Source: Triticum aestivum
Taxonomy: Eukaryota; Streptophyta; Magnoliopsida; Poales; Poaceae
DNA length: 64,000 bases
Assembly: GCF_018294505.1 (NCBI RefSeq)
Contig: NC_057794.1
Span: 191,077,114-191,141,113, forward strand
Direction of reading: 5' to 3'
A model generated the notes under the pieces. It saw nothing but the letters and a program-made list of their open reading frames with translations, did no database searches and was not told where the DNA came from. The translations under genes and the position numbers were made by a program. This document shows, in pieces, positions 49,641-59,952 of the stretch. Numbering within the stretch: the first letter of the stretch is position 1; the number at the start of each line of letters is the position of its first letter.

Positions 49641-50875
49641 ATGTCTGACCACGAAAGGGAATTCTCTATGTGCGAGTACTACGAAGATGAGTGCGGTCTG
49701 TGCAACAGGCCTCACCTGGTAGAAGGTCGACGCTTCAGCATCAAGCTCCAAGAGACCTTCGATGTTGAAACGGTACGCAATGACGACAAGTGTTTTTTGT
49801 TATTTTTTGCATGACTTCTCTGCTTCTTCAACGTGTAATTTTCGTCTTTTACAATTCGACTAGCTTATCCCTTGCCATGCAAGACGCTGTGTCTTGGAGA
49901 AGAAGGGTTTTGAAAATCATGAAAGCATTGAGACAAAGATAATTCAACTAAGGACCCCATCATGGTTATGATTCTACTGTAAATCTAAACAATTCTTTGA
50001 ACTCATCCAATTTTGGTTGCCTGAATTGGGAAGCACTTTTCAAGGCGTATGATTTTCATCAGGCTATGCTTCTCACCTACGATGTTGGTGATCCTAACAT
50101 TGACAAAAAGAATATGACCATTTGGGTCCTTGTTGACACGCTTCCAGTTCTACCGCCATGTGAGTTTTTCAAACATATTTATTAAGTAATTTATATTGTT
50201 TATTTCAAAATAGTTGACAGCTTATTTCCATTGATAGCTTATTTTCATTCTTCAGAAAATGTACGGAAGATGGTAGACAGAACCTACTACTACAATGATG
50301 AAGCACAATTAACTTATAAGGAGAAAGATGGTGTTATCATATTTTTTACTGATCTTGAGAATTACAATAGCTATTATCAAACTACTCCACATTATGGTCA
50401 ATAAGTGCCACTAGTGCAAGTGTTGAACTGCGGTATGGAGATATCATGGTAATATTTTCTACTATTACGACATCCATGCATCTTTTGCATAAATTCTTCT
50501 AAAACTAAACTACATTCATAACTACAAAGTTATTACTATGTTTTTGAACAGAAAATCCTGATGGATTGTGTGCCTCATCTGATGTTGCCGAGAGGTCGCG
50601 TTGATGTTATGAGCTTACGGCCACCATGGCCAGGTCATCCGCAGTTTCCACATCACTCTTGTCCATACCAGATTTCTAAAAGCGAGGAAGCCATGATAAT
50701 AAATGATTTCAAAAAATGTTTCAACCATCCTAGAGAGCTACTTGGGAACAACATTGTGCATAGGCCAAGACTTGGAGACAGGATGGTCTCCGTTCTTTAT
50801 TATGGAGAGTCCATTTTCCTTAATGCAGAGTCAATGCCTATCTGGTTTTATGATATTCTACCTAAGAGATGGTAG
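49641..50875 (+). pseudogene. Captured B3-like gene in the inner CACTA, uninterrupted but broken
   Basis: Four exons: 49641-49772 (44 codons, MSDHEREFSMCEYYEDE start), 49864-50159, 50256-50448, 50552-50875, with GT/AG junctions. Two defects: the shared one-base frameshift at about 49954-49957 in exon 2, and a TAA at 50402-50404 in exon 3 where the left copy has TAC. Exon 4 differs from the left copy at about 25 of 320 positions. Two B3-like stretches (NWEALFKAYDF; MIINDFKKCFNH, then RPRLGDRM) suggest a plant B3-type DNA-binding protein; this is inference. Direction and order are the same as in the left copy. Confidence 0.6.
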
Positions 50876-51360
50876 AGTAGGTCCTATGAGAGGAGTAGGT
50901 CCTAGCTAGAATGTGTTATTATGTGCTACAATGTGTTAGTGTTGATGGTGATGAGGAGTTGTGATTATGACTAGTGACCAACTTGTTATATGATGTTTCA
51001 TTGATGAAAATTGTTTGGTGGTGATGACAAGTGGTAATGAATATGCTATTTAAACAGACTAGTTCATGATGAGTTGTTATTGTATAAAATATATATCTAT
51101 TTAAACATATACAACGCCAAAATACGAAAAAAGAACATAAAGTTTTGAAGTGGCGCGGGCCAAAATATTACCAGCAGCGCTCATTTACCACTAGCGCTTT
51201 CTAGCGTCGCGCTACTAGTAGCTAAACTTACCAGTAGCGCTGGCCTAAACAAGCGCTACTGCTACAAAATAGCTGGAGCACCGTAGCAGTAGCGCTGCCG
51301 CCCACGCTACTGGTAGCTCAAAAACCAGCACTACTGGTATGGTTTTGCATAGTAGTGATA

Positions 51361-52531
51361 GCTGGTGGATCCGAGCTGTCAGTAGGGGGAACGTATTATT
51401 CGCGAAATACGGAGGCCCTTCCGGTGGGTCCCATATATCAGGTGGATGAATCATTATTTCATGCGTAATAAGGAGGCATTTCCTTGTGGGCGGCCGTGGA
51501 CCCAGCTGTCAGCCTCTCCACATATATTCCACTTCCGATGGATGTCGTTCATTGACCACGTTGACCACGCTGCGCCGAGAGCACCAGTGTGGGGGACGAG
51601 GCGAGCCCTACGAAGGGAATGAAATGGAGCCAAGGAAGACACGACAGTGGCTGCCCACGTGGTGGGGAGTACGAGGGTTGACTGGTTCGGCTGATGTCGT
51701 CGAAGAATAACAGCAGGTGTGGGTGAGTAGAGGAATGGCTAGGCTAGCGATGGGGCGGTGAGGCCTGCGCGACAGCATAGCCAGGCGTGGGAGGAGGGAG
51801 CAGGCACTCCCATCGATGCTTGTTTGAGCGGCTAGAGAAGGAAGAGCAAAGATTGAAGAAGCACAATGGCCGTTGGATGGACATCCAACAGTCACTACTT
51901 GTGCATCAACCTTTTTTTAGGAAAGCCTCAAATCCGTGGGAAACAACATACAGCCCATCTGCCATTATTTCTAATAATTTACAGCCCATTTGCTAATTAT
52001 TAAGGTTTTTTTGGAGCCCATATTCTTTTTGTTAGCATTACAGCCCATATTGTGGCCACAATTAAAAAATTATACGAAATTTTGCATATTTCGGTGCGGT
52101 CCGAACTGTTTTTAATCCCGAAATTTCGAGTCACATTCGAACTGATTTTAAAAATAAATGTATATCGATATAAAATCCAAAAAAAATTCCACGCATAAAA
52201 GTCAATGCAATTTAAAATCTCGAAATGAAAAAATAAATAAATTTGAAACTAATTGCCGGTTTGATGTGTTTTAAAAATGTATAGCCTATTTCTCATTACC
52301 GACAGGCCATTTTCTCGGCCAGCCGAATGAAGCTCTCCTCGTCTTGAAAGTTTGCAGCCCAACAGGCCTGACAAAGTGACTTGACAAATCACAAACAAAC
52401 TAGCCTAGCCATTTTCAGAAAGAACAAAAAAACTACTGGGTTGGTCTGTGGTAAACATAAAAGAAAAGGCTGTCTAGATAGGCCAGAGTGCCCCACACAG
52501 CCTAGTTGACACCCTGCTTCCGTCTCAAAAA
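51361..52531 (+). other. Outer CACTA right arm, non-coding (right copy)
   Basis: Includes the downstream member of the 510 bp repeat (51390-51895) and an AT-rich stretch with repeated CAGCCCAT motifs. No gene seen. Confidence 0.6.
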
Positions 52532-52783
52532 CAAATTAGATAAATGCCACTCCAATTATGGTGATTCATAAAAATGCCACTGCAATTTTCAAACTTTGAA
52601 AAATGCCACTGCAATTTTTGCAAACTTTAAAAAATGCCACTGCAATTTGCAAACTTTGAAAAACGTCCCTCGAGACATCGAAAAATGCCACTGGAAATGG
52701 CATGAGATGGCATTTTTCAAAGTTTGGAAATTGCAGTGGCATTTCTTGGAATCACCATATTTGGAGTGGCATTTATCAAATTA
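52532..52783. repeat. Foldback (hairpin) element with about 80 bp imperfect arms
   Basis: The left arm 52532-52612 carries two AAATGCCACT units separated by TATGGTGATTC; the right arm 52705-52783 is its inverted copy (GAATCACCATA, then GGAGTGGCATTTA). Extra AAATGCCACT units fill the loop. The transcript could form a long imperfect stem. Class unknown, possibly a MITE. Confidence 0.7.
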
Positions 52784-53307
52784 ACTGGGCGAGCTACTGG
52801 GTCCCTGGTGTCAGCCGCTCGTTGTGCAACTCTCTCGTTTATTGATTACGGTGACAATGGCATGGGACCCAGATGTCAGAAATCCATTAGGAGTAGCCAT
52901 TTTTATTATTGGCTTGAAATAAGGAGGCACTTGCTTGCGTACTGCCATGACCTTGGTGGGTACTATCATCCTCTCCACGTGCAATCATCTCCTGATTGTG
53001 TACACGTCAACCTGGTAGGCCCACAAGCCAGCCTCTAAACCCGTGGCGGACAAATACAACCCATTTAAAAAAGAAGCAGCCCATTCTATACGTTCAAACA
53101 GAAAAATCAACATTCAGAGCAAAGTAATAGGTCTGATCCAGATATAGAGTACTGAACTTCCATGTTCACAACCATCATAGCAAAGTTAACTCTCTACTCC
53201 CGCTAATAGTCTAGTAGTTTACAAGTACAAACTTATTCTTAGCTAACTAGACGATGCTGGCCACCATCTGTTGTACACGCTAAACGCCGGCACCGGCGTC
53301 CTCCGCC

Positions 53308-53868
53308 TCACCTCGGACTTGCCAGAGGTGCGATAGGGCATTTTGCTCGCGCGTGTTGGCCCTTTGCATGCCGGCGTGGTCCACCGAAGCTTCGGCTTCT
53401 AAGAGGGAAACCTACTTGACGAGCTTGTAGTAAAATTCGGCGTCGCAAACGCGTGCGCGCCCGACAGCCTGCAGGGCTATTTGCCGGGCATCGGCCTCCA
53501 CATAGTCGGCCCAGTTGCGGGCGCTCTGCTCGTGACTCAGAGCATCGGTGCGCTGCTGCTCCATGTCTTAAATCGGCTATACACTGCTCCTCCGCCAGGC
53601 AGTCGCGCTCCAACAACTCATCATACTCCACATTGCCATCTAAAGACCCATAGAATTCCTCCTCCCTTCGTCTGCTTTCTGGTGAAAAACCGAACACTAG
53701 TTTCGGCGGTGACCGCCTCCGGCGTCGCCTATCACGGACAGGCGGGGGCATGGCCGACGTGGCGAGAGCGAGGATAAGTGGCGAGCGATGTCGGGCCGGT
53801 GGGGGCTCATGAGGATAGGGCAAGTTGGGTGATGGTGCCACCGAAGAAGCCCGGGAAACAGTAATCAT
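53308..53868 (-). CDS. Unknown 186-codon frame in the outer CACTA, possible captured gene
   Basis: Begins Ser/Pro-rich, then a basic RRRRRRSP-type stretch, FGFSPESRRREEEFYGSL, an acidic EYDELLERDCLAEEQ helix-like segment, and an Arg-rich tail. The N-terminal half is duplicated 244 bp upstream on the same strand (53807-54085). The left copy retains only about 101 codons at 25927-26232. No family recognised; a real protein is uncertain because GC-rich DNA opens frames easily. Confidence 0.35.
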   Translation of the reverse strand: MITVSRASSVAPSPNLPYPHEPPPARHRSPLILALATSAMPPPVRDRRRRRRSPPKLVFGFSPESRRREEEFYGSLDGNVEYDELLERDCLAEEQCIADLRHGAAAHRCSESRAERPQLGRLCGGRCPANSPAGCRARTRLRRRILLQARQVGFPLRSRSFGGPRRHAKGQHARAKCPIAPLASPR

Positions 53869-54136
53869 AGGCAGAAGGTAGGCGAACTAGCTTGTAGAAT
53901 TCCTCCTCCCTCCGTCTACTTTCCGGTGAAAAACCGAACACTAGTTTCGGCGGTGACCGCCTTCGGCGTCGCCTATCACGGACGGGCGGGGGCATGGCGG
54001 GCGTGGAGAGATCGAGGATAAGTGGCGAGCGATGTCTGGCCGGTGGGGGCTCATGAGGATAGGGCGAGTTGGGTGATGGTGCCACCGAAGAAGCCCGGGA
54101 AACAGTAATCTTAGGCGGAAGGTAGGAGAACTAGCG
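53651..54136. repeat. Tandem duplication, period 244 bp
   Basis: Units 53651-53894 and 53895-54136 both begin TAGAATTCCTCCTCCC and are nearly identical. The left copy has less than one unit. Confidence 0.8.
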
Positions 54137-54293
54137 TGTCGTGGGAAACATGATGGTCATCGTAGCCATCGGAATTCAATGCATAAGAAGGCATGTCTTA
54201 GCGCTTTAGCTTGTCGTGGAAAACTAGAAAAAACTAAAATTATGACTGTGTCGTCCCGTCCCGTCAGTGCAATCAAATAATCCAGATGAGGTA

Positions 54294-54584
54294 CTCCCTC
54301 CTTGTCAATAAAGATTCCACGGATATAGAAGGCCTCAACAATTAAAGCGCATCTTTTTTCGCATCAGTTAGCTGCCTTAATTATGGCCGGCTGCATGCAG
54401 CAACTCAGAATCGCTCGCAGCCAGTACGCGGAGGAGCATGCAATGTGTCGCAGCGGAGGGCACGCATGCAGCCACTTAAATCACTGGAATTAATTAGGCT
54501 TAAACTTCTGCATGTAGTTAATTATTGCCATGCCTTGGTCTTGCTGCTTTGGCTCACGGGACTAATAAACTTTGACGGAGGGAG
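54294..54584. mobile_element. Stowaway-like MITE, right copy
   Basis: CTCCCTCC...GGAGGGAG between TA dinucleotides; counterpart of 26332-26623, so it predates the duplication. Confidence 0.5.
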
Positions 54585-54938
54585 TACCTTGGTTGGTGAG
54601 ATTTTTGAATTAAGCCCTGAAAACTGGAAAGGAGGTACTAGTACCTGCATGATCCGCTATTTATTCGTGTAGGAACGAGTAGGTCGTTTCTTGAATTGAG
54701 CCCTGCAAACCGGAAAGGAGGTAGTACATGCGTGATCTGCTATTTATCCGTGTAGGATCAAGTAGGTCGGATAGTGTACGTGTAGGATCGAGTAGGTCGG
54801 ATTTTGTACGTGTACGATCGCATTAGCTGACGAACGTTGGCTGCGAGATAGGGCATTTGCGAACATTTTTGCTGGCAGTTTCTTTAGATTCGCATGACAT
54901 TTTCTTCAGAGCAGCTTGTTAGTTTCTTCAGAGGTAGG

Positions 54939-55411
54939 TGAGGGAGTCCTGGATTAGGGGGTGTCCGGATAGCCGGACTATACCTTCGGCCGGACTCCTG
55001 GACTATGAAGATACAAGATTGAAGACTTCGTCCCGTGTCCAGAAGGGACTTTCCTTGGCGTGGAAGGCAAGCTTGGCGATACGAATATGTAGATCTCCTA
55101 TCATTGTAACCGACTCTGTGTAACCCTAGCCCTCTCCGGTGTCTATATAAACCGAAGAGTTTTAGTCCGTAGGACGAACAACAATCATACCATAGGCTAG
55201 CTTCTAGGGTTTAGCCCCTCTGATCTCATGGTAGATCTACTCTTGTACTACCCATATCATCAATATTAATCAAGCAGGACATAGGGTTTTACCTCCATCA
55301 AGAGGGCCCGAACCTGGGTAAAACATCGTGTCCCCTACCTCCTGTTACCATCCAACCTAGACGCACAGTTCGGGACCCCCTACCCGAGATCCGCCGGTTT
55401 TGACACCGACA
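54939..55411 (+). repeat. 5' LTR, 473 bp
   Basis: TGAGGGAG to CCGACA. TATATAA at 55144-55150 in CTATATAAACC is the likely promoter; transcription start is expected about 30 bp downstream. Confidence 0.9.
55144..55151 (+). promoter_or_regulatory. TATA box, 5' LTR
   Basis: TATATAAA, conserved among all three LTRs of this type in the window. Confidence 0.65.
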
Positions 55412-55430
55412 TTGGTGCTTTCATTGAGAG
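55412..55430 (+). other. Putative primer-binding site
   Basis: TTGGTGCTTTCATTGAGAG follows the 5' LTR directly, as it does at 34904. I cannot name the matching tRNA. Confidence 0.5.
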
Positions 55431-55458
55431 TTCCTCTGTGTCGTCGCTTTTAGGCCCG

Positions 55459-58400
55459 ATGGCTTCTCCGATCATCAACAGCGATGCGATCCAGTGTGAG
55501 ACTTTTCTCCCTAGACAGATCTTCGTATTCGGCGGCTTTGCACTGCGGGCCAATTCGCTTGGTCATCTGGAGCAGATCGAAAGCTACGCCCCTGGCCATC
55601 AGGTCAGATTTGGAAGTTTGAACTACACGGCCGACATCCGCGGAGACTTGATCTTCGACGGATTCGAGCCACAGCCGAGCGCGCCGCACTGTCACGATGG
55701 GCATGATTTAGCTCTGCCGCCGAACAGTGCCCTGGAGGCCGCACCTGTGTCCGCTCCGACCCCTAGCTCGGAGCCGATCACACCAACCGAGGATGGGTGG
55801 TTAGACACCGCCTCGGGGGCTGCAATCTCTACGGCGATCGAGCCGAACACCAGCCCTATTCTCTGCGAAGCCCGTGACTCCAAGGAGCCGGACTCCTCTC
55901 CAGACTCCGAGCCCTCCGCACCCCGACCGATCGAACCCGATTGGGCGCCGATCATGGAGTTCACCGCCGCGGACATCTTTCAGCACTCGCCCTTCGGCGA
56001 TATTCTGAATTCACTAAAGTCTCTCTCTTTGTCAGGAGAGCCCTGGCCGGACTATGGTCGGCAAGGTTGGGATGCGGATGATGAAGAAATTCAAAGCCCA
56101 CCCACCACCCACTTCGTAGCCACTGTCGATGATTTAACCGACATGCTCGACTTCGACTCCGAAGACATCGACGGTATGGACGCCGATGCAGGAGACGATC
56201 AAGAACCAGCGCCTATAGGGCACTGGAAAGCCACCTCGTCGTATGATATATACATGGTGGACACCCCAAAAGAAGGCAATGGCGATGGAACAGCGGAGGA
56301 TGACCCCTCCAAGAAGCAGCCTAAGCGCCGGCGTCAGCGGCGCCGCTCTAAATCCCGCCAAAACAAAAACGGTGATTCCGGCACGGGGGATAATAACACC
56401 CCGGACAGTGCCGAAGACAACCACCTCCAGCAAAATTCAGCACAGGAGGATAGAGAAGCCAGCCCTCATGAGAGAGCGGCAGACAGAGAGGTCGAGGACG
56501 ATAATTATATGCCTCCCTCCGAAGACGAGGCAAGCCTCGACGACGACGAATTTGTCGTGCCGGAGGATCCCGTCGGACAAGAGCGTTTCAAACGCAGGCT
56601 TATGGCCACGGCGAGCAGCCTCAAGAAAAAACAGCAACAACTTAGAGCTGATCAAGATTTGCTAGCCGACAGATGGACTGAAGTCCTTGCGGCCGAAGAG
56701 TATGAACTCGAACGCCCCTCCAAGAGCTACCCAAAGCGCAGGTTGCTACCCCAATTAGAGGAGGAAGCACTTAAACCTACATCACCAGCGCATGATGCGG
56801 CCGACCGGCTACCCCGTGGCCGCGACAGAGAGGCCTCTCGGCCCTCCACTCAAGTCACACCCCGGCGCCGCTCAAAAACTACCAAGGCATGGGAAAATGC
56901 GCCAGACCTGCGAGACACATTGGAGGACAAGGCAAGGCAAACAAGATCGATCTACGGATCACGTGGGCGCCCCACGGCACGAGACGGTACTCGTCACGCC
57001 GGATATAGTAAATCCGGCCGGGCCGAACACAGTAGACAAAGCTCGTTTGAGCTGCGTCGTGATATAGCCCAGTACAGAGGCGCCGCACACCCACTATGCT
57101 TCACAGATGAAGTAATGGATCATCAAATCCCCGAGGGTTTCAAACCCGTGAACATCGAATCATATGATGGCACAACAGATCCTGCGGTATGGATCGAGGA
57201 CTATCTCCTTCATATCCACATGGCCCGCGGTGATGACTTACACGCCATCAAATACCTCCCACTCAAGCTTAAAGGACCAGCTCGGCATTGGCTTAACAAC
57301 TTGCCAGTAGAATCAATTGGTTGTTGGGAGGACCTGGAAGCCGCATTCCTCGACAATTTCCAGGGCACTTATGTGCGACCACCAGACGCCGATGACCTAA
57401 GCCACATAATTCAGCAGCCAGAGGAATCGGCCAGACAATTCTGGACACGGTTCCTAACCAAGAAAAATCAAATCGTCGACTGTCCGGACGCAGAGGCCCT
57501 AGCAGCCTTCAAGCATAACATCCGCGACGAGTGGCTTGCACGGCACCTAGGACAGGAAAAGCCGAAATCTATGGCAGCCCTCACGACACTTATGACCCGC
57601 TTTTGCGCGGGAGAAGACAGCTGGCTAGCTCGCAGCAATAACATGACCAAGAGCCCTGGTAATTCGGATACCAAGGACAGCAGTGGCAGGTCGCGTCGCA
57701 ACAAGCAAAAGCGCCGCATTAACGGCGACAATGCTGAGGATACGGCAGTTAATGCCGGATTCAGAGGCTCTAAACCCGGTCAGCGGAAAAAGCCATTCAA
57801 AAGAAATACTCCGGGCCCGTCCAGTTTGGACCGAATACTCGACCGCTCATGCCAGATACATGGCACCCCCGAAAAACCAGCCAATCACACCAACAGGGAT
57901 TGTTGGGTGTTCAAGCAGGCAGGCAAGTTAAATGCCGAAAGCAGAGACAAGGGGCTGCATAGCGATGACGAGGAGGAGCCCCGGCCGCCGAACAACAGTG
58001 GACAGAAAGGTTTTCCCCCACAAGTGCGGACGGTGAACATGATATACGCAACCCACGTCCCCAAGAGGGAGCGGAAGCGTGTGCTAAGGGACGTATACGC
58101 GATGGAGCCAGTCGCCCCAAAGTTCAACCCATGGTCTTCCTGCCCGATCACTTTTGATCGAAGGGACCACCCCACTAGCATCCGTCATGGCGGATTCGCC
58201 GCATTGGTTCTAGACCCAATTATTGACGGATTTCACCTCACTAGAGTCCTTATGGACGGCGGCAGCAGCCTGAACCTGCTTTATCAGGATACAGTGCGGA
58301 AAATGGGCATCGATCCCTCGAGGATTAAACCCACCAGAACGACCTTTAAAGGCGTCATACCAGGTGTAGAAGCCAACTGTACAGGCTCAGTTACACTTGA

Positions 58401-58755
58401 AGTGGTCTTCGGATCTCCGGATAATTTCCGAAGCGAGGAGTTAATCTTCGACATAGTCCCGTTCCGCAGTGGCTATCACGCACTGCTCGGGCGAACCGCA
58501 TTTGCCAAGTTCAATGCGGTGCCGCACTACGCATACCTCAAGCTCAAGATGCCAGGCCCTCGAGGCGTCATCACGGTCAATGGAAACACCGAACGCTCTC
58601 TCCGAACGGAGGAGCATACGGCGGCTATCGCAGCGGAAGTACAAAGCAGCCTCTCAAGGCAATTCTCCAGTCCGGCCATTAAACGTCCGGACACCGTCAA
58701 GCGCGCCCGGAGTAACCTACAACAAGACCGCCTGGCACGTTCCGAGCAAGCGTAG
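55459..58755 (+). CDS. Gag-protease polyprotein of a gypsy-type retrotransposon
   Basis: 1098 residues from the first ATG (an in-frame GTG lies 7 codons upstream). Layout: a family-specific N-terminus (FVFGGFALRANSLGHLEQ); acidic and Ser/Pro-rich linker with a basic RRRQRRRSKSRQNK stretch near residue 290; retrotransposon Gag domain at about residues 570-720 (WIEDYLLHIHMARGDD, FWTRFLTKKNQ); a Cys/His pattern near 799-816 (C-X2-H-X8-H-X4-C, not a standard CCHC knuckle); aspartic-protease-like domain at about 890-1030 with D933-G-G in place of DTG/DSG, then LLGRTAFAKFNAVP. The frame is open throughout and ends in RSEQA. Pol is absent downstream. Gag would assemble particles; protease activity is inferred, not proven, given the DGG. 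Confidence 0.9.
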   Translation: MASPIINSDAIQCETFLPRQIFVFGGFALRANSLGHLEQIESYAPGHQVRFGSLNYTADIRGDLIFDGFEPQPSAPHCHDGHDLALPPNSALEAAPVSAPTPSSEPITPTEDGWLDTASGAAISTAIEPNTSPILCEARDSKEPDSSPDSEPSAPRPIEPDWAPIMEFTAADIFQHSPFGDILNSLKSLSLSGEPWPDYGRQGWDADDEEIQSPPTTHFVATVDDLTDMLDFDSEDIDGMDADAGDDQEPAPIGHWKATSSYDIYMVDTPKEGNGDGTAEDDPSKKQPKRRRQRRRSKSRQNKNGDSGTGDNNTPDSAEDNHLQQNSAQEDREASPHERAADREVEDDNYMPPSEDEASLDDDEFVVPEDPVGQERFKRRLMATASSLKKKQQQLRADQDLLADRWTEVLAAEEYELERPSKSYPKRRLLPQLEEEALKPTSPAHDAADRLPRGRDREASRPSTQVTPRRRSKTTKAWENAPDLRDTLEDKARQTRSIYGSRGRPTARDGTRHAGYSKSGRAEHSRQSSFELRRDIAQYRGAAHPLCFTDEVMDHQIPEGFKPVNIESYDGTTDPAVWIEDYLLHIHMARGDDLHAIKYLPLKLKGPARHWLNNLPVESIGCWEDLEAAFLDNFQGTYVRPPDADDLSHIIQQPEESARQFWTRFLTKKNQIVDCPDAEALAAFKHNIRDEWLARHLGQEKPKSMAALTTLMTRFCAGEDSWLARSNNMTKSPGNSDTKDSSGRSRRNKQKRRINGDNAEDTAVNAGFRGSKPGQRKKPFKRNTPGPSSLDRILDRSCQIHGTPEKPANHTNRDCWVFKQAGKLNAESRDKGLHSDDEEEPRPPNNSGQKGFPPQVRTVNMIYATHVPKRERKRVLRDVYAMEPVAPKFNPWSSCPITFDRRDHPTSIRHGGFAALVLDPIIDGFHLTRVLMDGGSSLNLLYQDTVRKMGIDPSRIKPTRTTFKGVIPGVEANCTGSVTLEVVFGSPDNFRSEELIFDIVPFRSGYHALLGRTAFAKFNAVPHYAYLKLKMPGPRGVITVNGNTERSLRTEEHTAAIAAEVQSSLSRQFSSPAIKRPDTVKRARSNLQQDRLARSEQA

Positions 58756-59952
58756 CAATGCGGCCCCAACCCCAGCCCTCGCGAACTTGCGAAACCAGTG
58801 TTGCGCGTACATAACTACGCTCTAGAAATACCATGGGCACAGGGGGAGGGGCACCATCACGGCACGCCCGAAACGCGGCTTAAACCGCACTAGGGGCTGC
58901 CGATTTCTTAATTTTCTCTTATTTTCAGGACTCCATTCTTCGGAAGGCTTGTCCGGCAGTACAATTGCCGCACAAACGATACAACCAGGGAAGCAGAAAG
59001 CTACGCCGCACTACGGAACTCTAAGGTGGTCTCTATAACGAGCAGTATACCTGTTTCGCATAACATTCCGCAGCTCGCCCCTGGAAAGGACATATTTGAT
59101 AGTCCCATCTTTTGCTTATCGCACTATTTGTATCGTTCTGCTTTGATCGCAGCTTTTTTAAATAAACAATGCATAGCTTCCGTCTATTATTGCATTACCT
59201 CTTTTTTACGAATATATGTTCATTAATGACATGTTGCACCCGTACACTTTGGTACGGCCAATACGCCAGGGGCTTAAGTACCCCACAACATGGTGTGAGA
59301 AGTCCGAACACTTTCACAAGTGCGGCACCCCGAACTTATAGCATTATATGCATCGGCTCCGAATCATGTCTTGGGTCAATAGTTGGGTTTGCCCGGCTCC
59401 TATGTTTTGGTACCTTACGTTCCGTTATATCGGCTAAGGTAGCACTAGGAGAACTACTGCGATTGTGCCCCAGTTGAGCTGGGCTAAGCACCTCAGTAGA
59501 GAAAGCTAAAACTGACCGTCATGATGAGGCGAGAGCTGGTCGCTGTTCGAGAGGTTTTCGAGTCCCTAAAGACTTATGCCGCTTAGAGCGAGGAGTCGGC
59601 TTTGTCCGGCCTAGGCGTGGATAGCGCCCCGAACTCGGTCTTCCGAACACTAGGGGCTTCGCCGAAATTTAAAATTATAGAATTCTATGGCTAAGTGAGA
59701 GTGTTCAAGCATTATAGTCCGATTGCCTTGTTCGTTGTGTTGAGCGCCTCCCTCGAAGGACCCAAGAATGGGAAAAAGAGCGCTCATGTTTATCCCGAAC
59801 ACCCCAGCACTCGTGCCATGGGGGCAGAAGCCGACGACTCGCCATCTCTCAAATTTGATAAACGGCCGCACAGAAGGTAATATTTTAAATTCAAAAAGCA
59901 TTGCTTAGCGCACATGAACAAGTTTTCAGCGCACAGGACAAAACGAGCGAGT
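58756..59952. other. Non-coding gap between gag-protease and the antisense gene
   Basis: About 1.2 kb in the place where pol would be expected. Only short frames; no RT, RNase H or integrase motif. It separates two convergent genes and may hold their 3' ends. Confidence 0.65.

Larger units (their letters stand above)
47996..51357 (+). mobile_element. Inner non-autonomous CACTA element, intact length 3362 bp
   Basis: Ends CACTACTAGGAAAA and TTTTGCATAGTAGTG, with target duplication ATA at 47993-47995 and 51358-51360, exactly as in the left copy. GTAGCGC-type subterminal repeats at both ends. It carries the remnants of two captured gene units and no transposase. Confidence 0.87.
45703..54938 (+). 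mobile_element. Outer CACTA element, right copy, both ends missing
   Basis: Aligns with 8085-9739 and 23955-26977. The terminus itself (equivalent of 8037-8084) and the last part of the LARD are removed by a deletion of about 190 bp joined at a T-run (45702-45710). At 54939 a gypsy element interrupts it. The inner CACTA lies at 47996-51357. Confidence 0.65.
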
